Source: Sphaerimonospora sp050942215 (GTDB lineage Bacteria; Actinomycetota; Actinomycetes; Streptosporangiales; Streptosporangiaceae). Taken from it: 64,000 bases of DNA. How positions within the stretch are numbered: position 1 is the first letter of the stretch; each line of letters starts with the position of its first letter. Positions 35,370-43,921 of the stretch are shown here, piece by piece. A program made the translations under genes and the position numbers. Below the pieces are notes generated by a model that ran no database searches, was not told where the DNA came from, and saw nothing but the letters and a program-made list of their open reading frames with translations. The stretch spans positions 5,022,001-5,086,000 of the forward strand of contig NZ_CP192056.1 in the NCBI RefSeq assembly GCF_050942215.1. The letters run 5' to 3'.

Positions 35370-35893
35370 TCGTCGCGCCGCCCACGCCGGACGGACGCAT
35401 TCGTGCGGCGGTCCGCGCGGCATCGTGGCGAATGAGTACGATCTGGACCCGACGTCCCGGCACGAGCGCACGCACGACCAGGCCGGTCGGGCCATGTCGG
35501 CGCCCTGGACGGACGACGGGTCGAGATGAAAGATTCATACTCTTCCCCGGATCTACGGCTGCTCCGCCGAGTTCCGGCGCCAGCTCAGCACCCACGGCCG
35601 GACGAGTGGCAGCGACGCGAGACGGGCAGGTGCCTTGACCGGTCCCCGGGGTACGGAGTTGGCTCCACGTGTGGCGGCCCCCGCGGTCGCCGACGCACGC
35701 CCATACGGGAGCGATGGAAGTCAGCACTCACGGTGCTAGGTCTTGTTAACGCTAACAGCGTCAGCGAAGGATCTCGGCGATGAACATCCGGCCAGATCGG
35801 TCAGGGATGCGACCGGCCACGGCGCTCGCCGGAGAAGCCGCTTCGCCATCGGACCACGCCCAAGGTGAGTGACCACCACATCAGGAGGCGCAT
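35370..35893 (+). other. 524-bp region upstream of the GH43 gene
   Basis: Small ORFs here have no recognisable features or ribosome sites. The only notable element is the LacI-type operator at 35744-35757. The promoter of the GH43 gene should lie here. Confidence 0.55.
35744..35757. promoter_or_regulatory. LacI-family operator-like site TGTTAACGCTAACA
   Basis: A 14-bp near-palindrome (TGTTA/TAACA arms, CG centre) of the shape bound by LacI-type sugar regulators, about 137 bp upstream of the GH43 gene. It differs from the CebR site at the GH6 gene, so the two enzymes are probably under different regulators. Confidence 0.6.
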
Positions 35894-37693
35894 GTGAGAT
35901 ACGCGTTTTCACTTTCCAGACGCACGGCCGCCTGGCTCGTCGGCCTTTGCTGTGTCATCGCGTTGCTTCCGGTCACGGCGGCGAGGGCGGACAATCCGAT
36001 CGTCCAGACCATCTACACCGCCGACCCGGCTCCGCTCGTCCACAACAACCGCGTGTACCTCTACACCGGACATGACGAAGACGGCTCGACATGGTTCACC
36101 ATGAACGAGTGGCGGGTCTACTCATCGACCGACATGGTGAACTGGACCGACCACGGCTCCCCGCTGAGCGTGGCCAGCTTCAGCTGGGCGAAATCCGACG
36201 CCTGGGCCGGCCAGGCCATCTACCGGAACGGCAAGTTCTACTGGTACGTCCCCACCACCAGCCGGGCGAGCGGCCGGATGGCCATCGGCGTGGCCGTCTC
36301 CGACAGCCCCACCGGCCCCTTCAAGGACGCCCTGGGCCACCCTCTCGTCGAAAACGGTGAAATCGACCCCACCGTCTTCATCGACGACGACGGGCAGGCC
36401 TACCTCTACTGGGGCAACCCCAACCTGTGGTACGTCAAGCTCAACGCCGACATGATTTCCTACTCCGGCAGCCCGACCAAGGTCTCCCTCACCACCGCCG
36501 GATTCGGCACCCGCACCGGGGACTCCGACCGCCCCACCCTGTACGAGGAAGGCCCCTGGGTCTACAAGCGGGGCGGCCTGTACTACAACGTCTTCGCGGC
36601 CAAATGCTGCTCTGAGTTCATCGCCTACTCCACCGCACCCGGCCCCACCGGGCCGTGGACCTACCGCGGCACGGTCATGCCGACGCAGGGCAGCAGCTTC
36701 ACCAACCACCCCGGAATCATCGACTACAAGGGCGGTTCGTACTTCTTCTACCACAACGGCGCGCTGCCGGGTGGCGGCGGCTTCACCCGTTCCGTGGCGG
36801 TGGAGAAGTTCAACTACCGCACCGACGGCACGATCCCGACGATCAACATGACCACCACCGGGGCGCCCCAGATCGGCACGCTCGACCCCTACGTCCGGCA
36901 GGAGGCCGAGACCATCGCCTGGGCGTCCGGCGTGGAGACCGAGCCTTCCAGCGAGGGCGGGATGAACGTCGGATTCATCGAGAACGGCGACTACATCAAG
37001 GTCAAGGGCGTCGCCTTCGGCACCGGCGCGAAGACCTTCACCGCGAGGGTCGCCTCGGCGAACAGCGGCGGCAAGATCGAACTCCACCTGGACGGGGTCA
37101 ACGGCACACTGGTGGGGACATGCAGTGTTTCGGGCACCGGCGGCTGGCAGACCTGGACGAACGTGTCCTGCCCGGTGACCGGCGCGACCGGCACCCACGA
37201 TCTGTACCTCAAGTTCACCGGCGGAAGCGGCTACCTGTTCAACATGAACTGGTGGCAGTTCACCGGCAGCGGCGACCCGACCCCGACACCCACCCCGACG
37301 CCGACACCCACCCCAACGCCCACTCCGACCCCGACCCCGACACCCACCCCGACACCGACACCCACCCCGACACCGACACCGACACCGACACCGAATGACG
37401 GCGCCTGCAGCGCGAGCTACCACACCACCAACTCGTGGCCCGGCGGCTACCAGGGCGAGGTCACGGTGACGGCCGGCGGTGCAGCGATCAACGGCTGGAC
37501 CGTCAAGTGGAACCTGAGCAACGGCCAGACCATCAGCCAGGTCTGGAACGGCTCGCTGAGCACCAGCGGCTCGGCCGTCTCGGTGAGCAACGTCTCCTAC
37601 AACGGCTCGCTGGGCGCGTCCGCCTCGACGACGTTCGGCTTCACCGCCGGCGGTACGCCGTCGACGCCGTCCCTCACCTGCACGAGCCCGTGA
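35894..37693 (+). CDS. Secreted GH43 arabinofuranosidase/xylosidase with CBM6 and CBM2
   Basis: A 599-aa exported hemicellulase. Order: signal peptide (about 1-33), GH43 five-bladed domain (about 34-325), CBM6 (about 335-455; QEAETIAWASGVETEPS, NGDYIKVKGVAFGTGA, WWQF end), Pro-Thr linker, and CBM2 (about 505-599). The three acidic residues of GH43 can be placed: Asp in YTADPAPLVHNN, Asp in GEIDPTVFIDDDGQ, Glu in LYEEGPWVYKRGGLYYN. GTG at 35894 follows AGGAGG; an overlapping ATG gives an immediate stop. CBM6 binding of xylan suggests arabinoxylan or xylan as target; subfamily not assigned. Confidence 0.92.
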   Translation: MRYAFSLSRRTAAWLVGLCCVIALLPVTAARADNPIVQTIYTADPAPLVHNNRVYLYTGHDEDGSTWFTMNEWRVYSSTDMVNWTDHGSPLSVASFSWAKSDAWAGQAIYRNGKFYWYVPTTSRASGRMAIGVAVSDSPTGPFKDALGHPLVENGEIDPTVFIDDDGQAYLYWGNPNLWYVKLNADMISYSGSPTKVSLTTAGFGTRTGDSDRPTLYEEGPWVYKRGGLYYNVFAAKCCSEFIAYSTAPGPTGPWTYRGTVMPTQGSSFTNHPGIIDYKGGSYFFYHNGALPGGGGFTRSVAVEKFNYRTDGTIPTINMTTTGAPQIGTLDPYVRQEAETIAWASGVETEPSSEGGMNVGFIENGDYIKVKGVAFGTGAKTFTARVASANSGGKIELHLDGVNGTLVGTCSVSGTGGWQTWTNVSCPVTGATGTHDLYLKFTGGSGYLFNMNWWQFTGSGDPTPTPTPTPTPTPTPTPTPTPTPTPTPTPTPTPTPTPTPNDGACSASYHTTNSWPGGYQGEVTVTAGGAAINGWTVKWNLSNGQTISQVWNGSLSTSGSAVSVSNVSYNGSLGASASTTFGFTAGGTPSTPSLTCTSP

Positions 37694-37736
37694 GGACGGT
37701 CCCCTGAGGTCGTGCGGCTGACGAGCCGCTTCGGCA

Positions 37737-37779
37737 GGGCGGCCTTCCGCGGCGGGAAGGTGTTCGCGGAAGGCCGCCC
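37737..37779. terminator. Terminator after the GH43 gene
   Basis: A 14-bp perfect stem GGGCGGCCTTCCGC/GCGGAAGGCCGCCC with a 15-nt loop, 44 bp past the GH43 stop. The remaining 316 bp up to the YihY gene hold a repeated GGCCGGTAGCCGTAC but no gene. Confidence 0.75.
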
Positions 37780-38095
37780 AGACCCTGCCGGTCACCGGCG
37801 AAGCGATCGGCAGGGCGGCTCATCGAACCTGCCATCGTGGGAGCACGAACGTGCCGAGGCCGGTAGCCGTACAGCCTGCGAGCCAAGGCCGGTAGCCGTA
37901 CGGGCCGGCAAGGACCGCTCGGCCCGGTACCGGCCTTCACTCCCAGCGGGCGAAGCGCCGCCGGCGTCAGCGGCCGCGGTCCCGGCAACGGCACGGCCGG
38001 CGGACCGTACCCGATGAGAAACGCAGCGTGACCGCGTAACACATGTGGGACCGCGGTGCGCGTCGATCCGCCCCCCGCTGGGTAGTGGTGGCCGG

Positions 38096-39052
38096 ATGAG
38101 GGCTGTGTCTGGTGTGATCGGTCGGGTGAAGCAGCGGATCGCCGCCGTCAAGGAGTGGGGCCGGAAGTTCGTCGAGCGGGAGCGGTTCCGCCACCTGTGG
38201 GTCGACCATCTCATCCGGACCGTGCAGCGCTACCACGTGCGCAGGGGCGATCGACTGGCGGGCGCGCTGACCTATTTCGCTTTCCTGTCGTTCTTCCCGC
38301 TGCTGGCGCTGGCGTTCGCCCTGTTCGGCTTCATCGTGACGTTCCATCCCGATGCGCTGGCGACCTTGATCAAGGCGATCAACGCGCAGCTCCCCGGCCT
38401 CGCCGAGCACCTGCACATCGACCAGCTCTCCGGCGCCCGGGCCCGCGCGGGCGTCATCGGCCTGCTGGGCCTGCTGTACGCCGGGCTCGGCGCGATCGAC
38501 GCGCTGCGCACCGCGCTGCGCGACATCTGGATGACCAGCCGCCCCGAGCCGAGCTTCCTCGTCGCCAAGCTGCGCGATCTGGTCACGCTCGTGCTGCTCG
38601 GGTTGATCATGCTGGTCTCGGTCGTCGTCAGCGGTTTCGCCACCGGCGCGACCGGGACCGTGGCCGGCTGGGTCGGCCTGGAGGACTCTGTGCTCGCGGA
38701 GTTCACGGTACGGCTCGCAGGGGCCGGCGCCTCCCTGCTCGCCGACTTGTCGATCTTCATCGTCATCCTGGGCTGGCTGGCCAGGGCGCGGCCGTTCCGG
38801 GTCGCGTTCAAAGGGGCCCTGCTCGGTGCGGCCGGTTTCGGGCTGCTCAAGCAGCTCGCGGCGCTGATCCTGTCGGGGACGCTGCACAATCCCATCTACG
38901 GAACGTTCGCCGTGATCGCGGGGCTGCTGCTGTGGATCAACCTGTCCGCCCGGGTGATCCTCTACACCGCCGCCTGGACGGCCACGGCGACGCTCGGCCC
39001 GCCACCCGAGCCCACGCCGGTGCCCGTCGCCGGAGTGCCGGGCGACATCTGA
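38096..39052 (+). CDS. YihY/BrkB-type inner membrane protein
   Basis: A 318-aa membrane protein of the YihY/virulence factor BrkB family. After a basic N-terminus it has the family stretch GDRLAGALTYFAFLSFFPLLAL, about six transmembrane helices, and the C-terminal NPIYGTFAVIAGLLLWINLSARVILY pattern. ATG at 38096 (MRAVSGVIG) is preferred to the longer ORF because the preceding residues look non-coding, although no strong ribosome site is seen. The molecular function of the family is not settled. Confidence 0.88.
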   Translation: MRAVSGVIGRVKQRIAAVKEWGRKFVERERFRHLWVDHLIRTVQRYHVRRGDRLAGALTYFAFLSFFPLLALAFALFGFIVTFHPDALATLIKAINAQLPGLAEHLHIDQLSGARARAGVIGLLGLLYAGLGAIDALRTALRDIWMTSRPEPSFLVAKLRDLVTLVLLGLIMLVSVVVSGFATGATGTVAGWVGLEDSVLAEFTVRLAGAGASLLADLSIFIVILGWLARARPFRVAFKGALLGAAGFGLLKQLAALILSGTLHNPIYGTFAVIAGLLLWINLSARVILYTAAWTATATLGPPPEPTPVPVAGVPGDI

Positions 39053-39225
39053 CTCCACCTCAGGACCCGGACGTCAAGCGATCACGCTCCCCCGGCGCCG
39101 AGGCGCGCCTCGGCGCCGGTCCGCCGGCACGGGCCGGACGTGAACGACTCGTGTTCTGTCCCCGGGAAGGGTGGCCGCATACTGGTTGAGGCGCCCCCGG
39201 CCTGCGGTGGAAGGAGTCTGGTCAG

Positions 39226-39723
39226 TTGGCACGGCTATCACCTCACCCGGCCGCACCGGAAAGCGGCGGCACCCCGGATCTCGGCGAGCTACTCGGCCGG
39301 GAGCTCAGCACGGCCGTGGTGATGTTCCACGAGGCGGTCGCGGCCCGCCGCGGCCTCACCGCCACCGAGAACAAGGCTCTCGACCTGTTGGCCCGCCGCG
39401 GCCCGGTCACCTCGGGCGATCTCGCCCGGGAACTCGGCCTCACGCCCGGCGCGGTCACCGGCCTGGTGGACCGCCTCGCCCGCGCGGGGTACGCCCAGCG
39501 TCTTCCCGACGCCGCCGACCGGCGCAAGACCCTGGTCGCCGCCGATGTGGACCGGCTCAACGCCGAGATGCGACCCGTCTTCGCACCGCTCAGAGAGGCC
39601 GTGGAGAAACTGGCGGACGGCTTCACCGCTGCCGAGCTCGCCACGATCGAGCACTTCGTCACCGAGGTGGCCGCCATCATGCGCGACCAGACCGCCCGCC
39701 TTGTGGAGGAGAGCAGGACCTGA
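39226..39723 (+). CDS. MarR-family transcriptional regulator
   Basis: A 165-aa winged-helix regulator. The recognition region is ENKALDLLARRGPVTSGDLARELGLTPGAVTGLVDRLARAGY followed by the wing RLPDAADRRKTLVAAD, the classic MarR pattern. It starts at TTG 39226 with AAGGAG about 10 nt upstream. It precedes two genes for a SnoaL-like and an NmrA-like protein, with two tandem palindromes in between that are its probable binding sites. The ligand is unknown. Confidence 0.9.
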   Translation: MARLSPHPAAPESGGTPDLGELLGRELSTAVVMFHEAVAARRGLTATENKALDLLARRGPVTSGDLARELGLTPGAVTGLVDRLARAGYAQRLPDAADRRKTLVAADVDRLNAEMRPVFAPLREAVEKLADGFTAAELATIEHFVTEVAAIMRDQTARLVEESRT

Positions 39724-39744
39724 GCGAGTGACTTGCCGCGCAAT

Positions 39745-39779
39745 AGTTTAGCGGGCTAAACTTTTTAGCATGCTGAACT
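39745..39779. promoter_or_regulatory. Two tandem MarR-type operators
   Basis: First site AGTTTAGCGGGCTAAACT (39745-39762) is a perfect 18-bp palindrome around a 2-bp centre; the second, TTTTTAGCATGCTGAACT (39762-39779), matches it at most positions and shares its core TTTAGCNNGCT. They lie 15-50 bp before the SnoaL-like gene, so binding would block its transcription. An outer GCAATAGTT/AACTATTGC pair also brackets both. Confidence 0.8.
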
Positions 39780-39794
39780 ATTGCGGAGTCATCC

Positions 39795-40256
39795 ATGGCC
39801 GCCGCGGCTGAGGCGTCCGTCCGCGCGACGCTCTCGCGTCTCGCCGACGCGTGGGGCGGGGGCGACCCGGACCACTACGCCGCCCTGTTCACCGAAGACG
39901 CCGACTACACCGCCTTCGACGGCACCCGTATGGCGGGCCGGCAGGCGATCGCCGACGGACACCGGGCACTGTTCGCCGGCATCATGCGCGGCTCGCGCAT
40001 GACCATGCCGGAGCCGAACGTCCGGTTCGTCACCCCCGATGTCGCCGTCGTGTGCGCGCTGGGCGGCATCATCATGCGCTGGCAACGCGGCCGCACCCGG
40101 CCCTCCACCAAGCGCCTCTCGTCGGTCACGTTCGTCCTGGTACGTCATGACGGCACCTGGCTGGTGACCGCGTTCCAGAACACCCGCTACCGGCCCTGGT
40201 CGCAGACCCTCATGGGACGGCTGATGGCCCTGACCTCACGGGGAGGAGACCGGTGA
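39795..40256 (+). CDS. SnoaL-like / SgcJ-EcaC type protein
   Basis: A 153-aa protein of the NTF2-like fold, SgcJ/EcaC group: VRATLSRLADAWGGGDPDHYAALFTEDADYTAFDGTRMAGRQAI, then VAVVCALGGIIM and the C-terminal HDGTWLVTAFQNTR. Members are often annotated as oxidoreductases but the biochemical role is not proved. GGAG lies 9 nt upstream of the ATG. It overlaps the next gene by four bases and both are downstream of the MarR operators, so they form one regulated unit. Confidence 0.85.
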   Translation: MAAAAEASVRATLSRLADAWGGGDPDHYAALFTEDADYTAFDGTRMAGRQAIADGHRALFAGIMRGSRMTMPEPNVRFVTPDVAVVCALGGIIMRWQRGRTRPSTKRLSSVTFVLVRHDGTWLVTAFQNTRYRPWSQTLMGRLMALTSRGGDR

Positions 40257-40864
40257 ACATCACCGTGATCGGCTCGACCGGACGCACCGGCCGGCAGGTG
40301 CTCGCAGAAGGCCTGCGCCGCGGCCATCAGATCACCGCGTTCACCCGCCGGCCGCGATGCCTGCCGGCGGTACCGGCCCCGACGAGGGTCGTCACCGGCG
40401 ACGGACGCGACCCCGACGCGGTAAGGGAAGCCCTCGCCGGCGCGGACGCGGTCATCGCGGTGGTCGCCGCGGCGGACCGTAAGGGCCCCCACCACACCGC
40501 GGCCGTGGCCCGTGTCCTCACCGGCGTCATGGCCGAAACCGGTGTGCGCCGGCTCGCCATCACCAGCGCGTACCCGATAGTCGGCGATCGGCCCCGCCTG
40601 CCCATGGCACTGCTGCGGTGGATGCTCGCCGACGCCTACGCGGACACCGCCCAGATGGAGGAGGTCGTCTCCGCCACCGACCTGGACTGGACGATCGTAC
40701 GGCTGACCCGCCTGATCGACAAGCCCGCCCGTGGCGGGGTGCACATCAGCCGCGGCCTGCTGGACCGCCCCGGCACCCTCACCCGCGCCGACGTCGCCGC
40801 GACCCTGCTCGACACAGTGGAAGGCGACACGTACGCACGCACCGCCATCAACATCACCGGCTAA
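40253..40864 (+). CDS. NAD(P)H-binding NmrA/SDR-like protein
   Basis: A 203-aa atypical short-chain dehydrogenase. The Rossmann motif is VIGSTGRTGRQVLAEGLRRGH, followed by TAFTRRP, VVTGDGRDPDAVREALAGADAVI and the conserved DLDWTIVRLTRL. GTG at 40253 overlaps the SnoaL-like stop (GTGA). Probably a quinone- or electrophile-related reductase or sensor given its MarR control, but this is inference. Confidence 0.85.
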   Translation: MNITVIGSTGRTGRQVLAEGLRRGHQITAFTRRPRCLPAVPAPTRVVTGDGRDPDAVREALAGADAVIAVVAAADRKGPHHTAAVARVLTGVMAETGVRRLAITSAYPIVGDRPRLPMALLRWMLADAYADTAQMEEVVSATDLDWTIVRLTRLIDKPARGGVHISRGLLDRPGTLTRADVAATLLDTVEGDTYARTAINITG

Positions 40865-40877
40865 CCCCCTCCCCTTG

Positions 40878-41121
40878 CCGTGATCTTGCGAATTCTCGCA
40901 CGCACTCCCCTCGACCTGCGCGAGCCAACTTCGTGATCTTGCAGTTTCTCGCAGGCAACCCGTCCGACCTGCGCCTACACGTTGCGCGATCTTGCAGTCA
41001 ACAGCGCAAGATCACGGGCACTGTTTTCGCAGCTCAGAGGAAAGGTCTGCGAGAAACTGCAAGATCACGAACATGAAATCCCTGCTCACGGCAGCACCTG
41101 CGAGCATTCGCAAGATCGCGG
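40878..41121. repeat. 244-bp nested palindromic element, copy B
   Basis: Same build as copy A at 8460-8703: forward units at 40878-40900 (CGAATTCTCGCA tail) and 40932-40953 (CAGTTTCTCGCA tail), an imperfect central hairpin (about 40984-41017), inverted units at 41048-41070 and 41099-41121. Read as its reverse complement it aligns end to end with copy A without length change, including the non-palindromic spacers (for example GCGAAAACAGTG in both). It begins 13 bp after the NmrA-like gene and ends where an ABC ATPase fragment is broken. Confidence 0.87.
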
Positions 41122-41276
41122 CCGCGCTCGCCGACCAGGAGGCTGATCAAGGTGCTCTTGCCGGCGCCGTCGGGCCCCAGCAGGCCGACGATCTCCCCGG
41201 CATGAACCCGTAAGTAGACACCGGCATAGGCCGGGGCGTACCGCCGGCTGACTTGATCGGCCGCAGCCACGACGAG
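41122..41276 (-). pseudogene. 5' remnant of an ABC transporter ATP-binding protein gene
   Basis: About 50 codons reading VAAADQVSRRY, AGEIVGLLGPDGAGKST, LISLLVG, which is the N-terminus and Walker A region of an ABC ATPase. It then runs into element copy B and stops making sense. At DNA level it is close to the start of the ABC ATPase gene at 48196-49095 (MADRVSRRY, AGEIVGLLGPNGAGKST, LINLLVG). The rest of the gene is absent, so it is a truncated relic of a paralogue. Confidence 0.85.
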
Positions 41277-41356
41277 CTGGTCCTTTTGCTTCCTCTTGGC
41301 GATTCTCTGTCTTATGTTTGCGTTTGCTAGATCTGTCCGAATATGGGAGGCACCGT

Positions 41357-43789
41357 ATGCGCCTGCGAAGGCGTGTGGCTCCGTTGGTCGCGATGGCCAC
41401 GATGGCGGGGATCGGCCTGATCGGCGCGCCGACGGCGTTCGCCAATGACACTGTCAAGATCGACATTCTCGGGATCAACGACTTCCACGGCAGGCTGACG
41501 GCGAACGGCCAGGAAGCGGGAGCCGCGGCGCTGGCGACCGCGGTCAAGGAGATGCGGGCGGAAAACCCCAACACCATCTTCGCCGCGGCGGGGGACCTGA
41601 TCGGTGCCTCGACGTTCACCTCGTTCATCCAGCAGGACAACCCGACCATCGACGCGCTCAACGCGGCCGGCCTCGAGGTCAGCGCGGTCGGCAACCACGA
41701 GTTCGACCGGGGCTACGACGACCTGATGAACCGGGTCATCCCGCGGGCCACGTGGGAATACATCGGTGCCAACGTGAGGGTCAAGGAGGAACTCCGAGAC
41801 AGATATCGGGAGCTGACCCCGGCCTTGGTCAAGGAGGTCGACGGGGTCAAGGTCGGTTTCGTCGGCGCGGTGACCGAGCACCTCGACGAACTCGTCACTC
41901 CCGCGGGCATCTCCATGCTCGACATCCTGGACATCCCGCGCGCGGTCAACGAGGTCGCCGGCGAGCTGAAGGCCAGGGAGGGGGCCGACATCGTCGTGCT
42001 GCTCGTCCACGAGGGTGCGGCCACCACGGCGTACGAATCGGCGGTCGACCCGGCGAGCGACTTCGGCAAGATCGTGAACGGGGTCGACAAGAACTTCGAC
42101 GCAATCATCTCCGGCCACACCCACCTGTCCTACGACCATGAAATCCCGGTCAAGGAGTGGCAGGACGAGCAACGTCCGGTGACCGTGCGCCCGGTCGTGT
42201 CGGCGGGACAGTACGGCTACAACCTCAACAAGATCACGTTCACGTACGACAGGACCAAGAAGCAGGCGGTCGACGTCGACTCAGAGATCGTCCCGCTGAC
42301 GGAGAGGCAGGCGGACGGCTCGTGGAAGCCTCTTTATGGCCCCGATCCGACGGTCAAGGGCATAGTGGACGACGCCGTCGAGGTGGCCGACCGGGATGGC
42401 GCGCGGAAGCTCGGTGAGATCACCGCGGACTTCAACCGGGCCCGCCAGTCCAACGGCACGACCGAGAACCGCGGCGGCGAGTCGACCCTGGGCAACCTCG
42501 TCGCCGACGCGCAGCTCGCGGGTGCTCGCACCACCGACCCGGCCACCGAGATCGCTTTCATGAACCCGGGCGGGCTCCGTACGGACATGAGGTATCGGGC
42601 CGAAGGCAGGGAAGACGGCGCCGTCACCTACAAGGAGGCGGCCGAGGTCCAGCCGTTCGCCAACACCCTGGTCACGATGACCCTGACCGGTGCGCAGATC
42701 GTCCAGGTGCTCGAGGAGCAGTGGCAGCCCGAGGGGGCCAGCCGTCCCTTCCTCAAGCTCGGCGTGTCCAAGGGGCTCTTCTACACCTACGATCCGACCG
42801 CGCCCAAGGGCCGGCACATCACCTCGGTCACCCTCGGCGGAAAGCCGCTGGACCCGGCCAGGTCCTACCGCGTGGTCGTGAACTCGTTCCTCGCCTCGGG
42901 AGGGGACAACTTCGGCACCCTGAACGAAGGGGCGGACAAGCGGGACACCGGCCAGGTCGACCTGCAGTCCATGGTCGCCTACCTGGGCGAGCACTCCCCC
43001 GTCGCTCCGGACAACGCGCAGCGCGCGGTCGGCGTGCGGTTCGACGCGCCGTCGGGTGGCTTCAAGGTCGGTGACCCGGTGACGGTCGGCCTGTCGTCGC
43101 TGCTGTTCAGCACCGGCGAGCCGAAGGACGAGAAGGTCACGGCCATGTTCGCCGGCCAGGAGGTCGGCACGTTCGCCGTCGACGCCACGGCCGATGCGAG
43201 CACCGACAACACCGACGAGGTCGGCCGTACGACCGTCGAGTTCGCGGTGCCCGCCGCCCCCGCGCAGGCGGGAACGACGAGCGCGGACCTCGTCGTCACC
43301 GGCACGACCACCGGCACGGCGGTCACCGTGGCGATTCCGCTGGCCGCCGACACCGGGCCCACCTGCACGGTCACGATCACCGGCCGCCACGCCGGCCCCC
43401 TCGTCGTGGGTTCCGGCGTCACCTGCCTAAGCGACGGAGCGGCGGTCTCCGGACCGGTGACCGTTGGGAAGGGCGCGAGCCTCTACGCGACCGGCGCCAA
43501 GGTCAGCGGGCCGATCAGCGCGTCGAAGGCCGCCGATGTCTCGCTGAACCGGGCGACCGTCAACGGTCCGGTGACGGTCAACGGCGCCACCGGCAAGCTC
43601 ACCATCCTGGACTCCACGGTGAGTGGTCCGGTCAGCTTGACCGACAACCGGGTGGCCGGCCCGCCGATCGTGTCGGGCAACCGGATCAGCGGGCCGTTGA
43701 GCTGCAGCGGAAACTCCCCTGCGCCGACCGACAACGGCAAGGCGAACACCGTGTCCGGTCCCAGGACCGGGCAGTGCGCGGGGCTTTGA
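41357..43789 (+). CDS. Secreted 5'-nucleotidase / UDP-sugar hydrolase (UshA-like)
   Basis: An 810-aa exported phosphoesterase that should release phosphate from nucleotides. Order: signal peptide (about 1-28), metallophosphoesterase domain (about 30-320) with GINDFHGR, GDLIGAS, GNHEFDRG, VLLVHEG and SGHTH metal ligands, a 5'-nucleotidase C-terminal domain (about 355-560) with FMNPGGLRTDM and NSFLASGGDNFGTL, an Ig-like segment, and a C-terminal stretch (about 690-800) of repeated V-x-G-P-V/I units resembling a small beta-helix. ATG at 41357 follows GGGAGG. No membrane anchor or sortase signal is evident. Confidence 0.92.
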   Translation: MRLRRRVAPLVAMATMAGIGLIGAPTAFANDTVKIDILGINDFHGRLTANGQEAGAAALATAVKEMRAENPNTIFAAAGDLIGASTFTSFIQQDNPTIDALNAAGLEVSAVGNHEFDRGYDDLMNRVIPRATWEYIGANVRVKEELRDRYRELTPALVKEVDGVKVGFVGAVTEHLDELVTPAGISMLDILDIPRAVNEVAGELKAREGADIVVLLVHEGAATTAYESAVDPASDFGKIVNGVDKNFDAIISGHTHLSYDHEIPVKEWQDEQRPVTVRPVVSAGQYGYNLNKITFTYDRTKKQAVDVDSEIVPLTERQADGSWKPLYGPDPTVKGIVDDAVEVADRDGARKLGEITADFNRARQSNGTTENRGGESTLGNLVADAQLAGARTTDPATEIAFMNPGGLRTDMRYRAEGREDGAVTYKEAAEVQPFANTLVTMTLTGAQIVQVLEEQWQPEGASRPFLKLGVSKGLFYTYDPTAPKGRHITSVTLGGKPLDPARSYRVVVNSFLASGGDNFGTLNEGADKRDTGQVDLQSMVAYLGEHSPVAPDNAQRAVGVRFDAPSGGFKVGDPVTVGLSSLLFSTGEPKDEKVTAMFAGQEVGTFAVDATADASTDNTDEVGRTTVEFAVPAAPAQAGTTSADLVVTGTTTGTAVTVAIPLAADTGPTCTVTITGRHAGPLVVGSGVTCLSDGAAVSGPVTVGKGASLYATGAKVSGPISASKAADVSLNRATVNGPVTVNGATGKLTILDSTVSGPVSLTDNRVAGPPIVSGNRISGPLSCSGNSPAPTDNGKANTVSGPRTGQCAGL

Positions 43790-43804
43790 CCCACAAGCCA
43801 TATC

Positions 43805-43845
43805 AGGGGCGGTGGAGTGGACGAACGTTCTGCGCCACCGCCCCT
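43805..43845. terminator. Terminator after the 5'-nucleotidase gene
   Basis: An 11-bp perfect stem AGGGGCGGTGG/CCACCGCCCCT with a 19-nt loop, 15 bp after the stop codon. Confidence 0.78.
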
Positions 43846-43921
43846 TGCCCCTTCAGGCATCGCGCACTCATGGCACCACTCACTCGGGGGCCGCAGCACC
43901 ACCGACGAGAAGAGGGACAGG

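Noticed and set aside
33354..35495. 713-codon minus-strand ORF over the AceE-like gene
   Set aside because: The plus strand encodes a recognisable ThDP enzyme with a good ribosome site; the minus frame has no family match.
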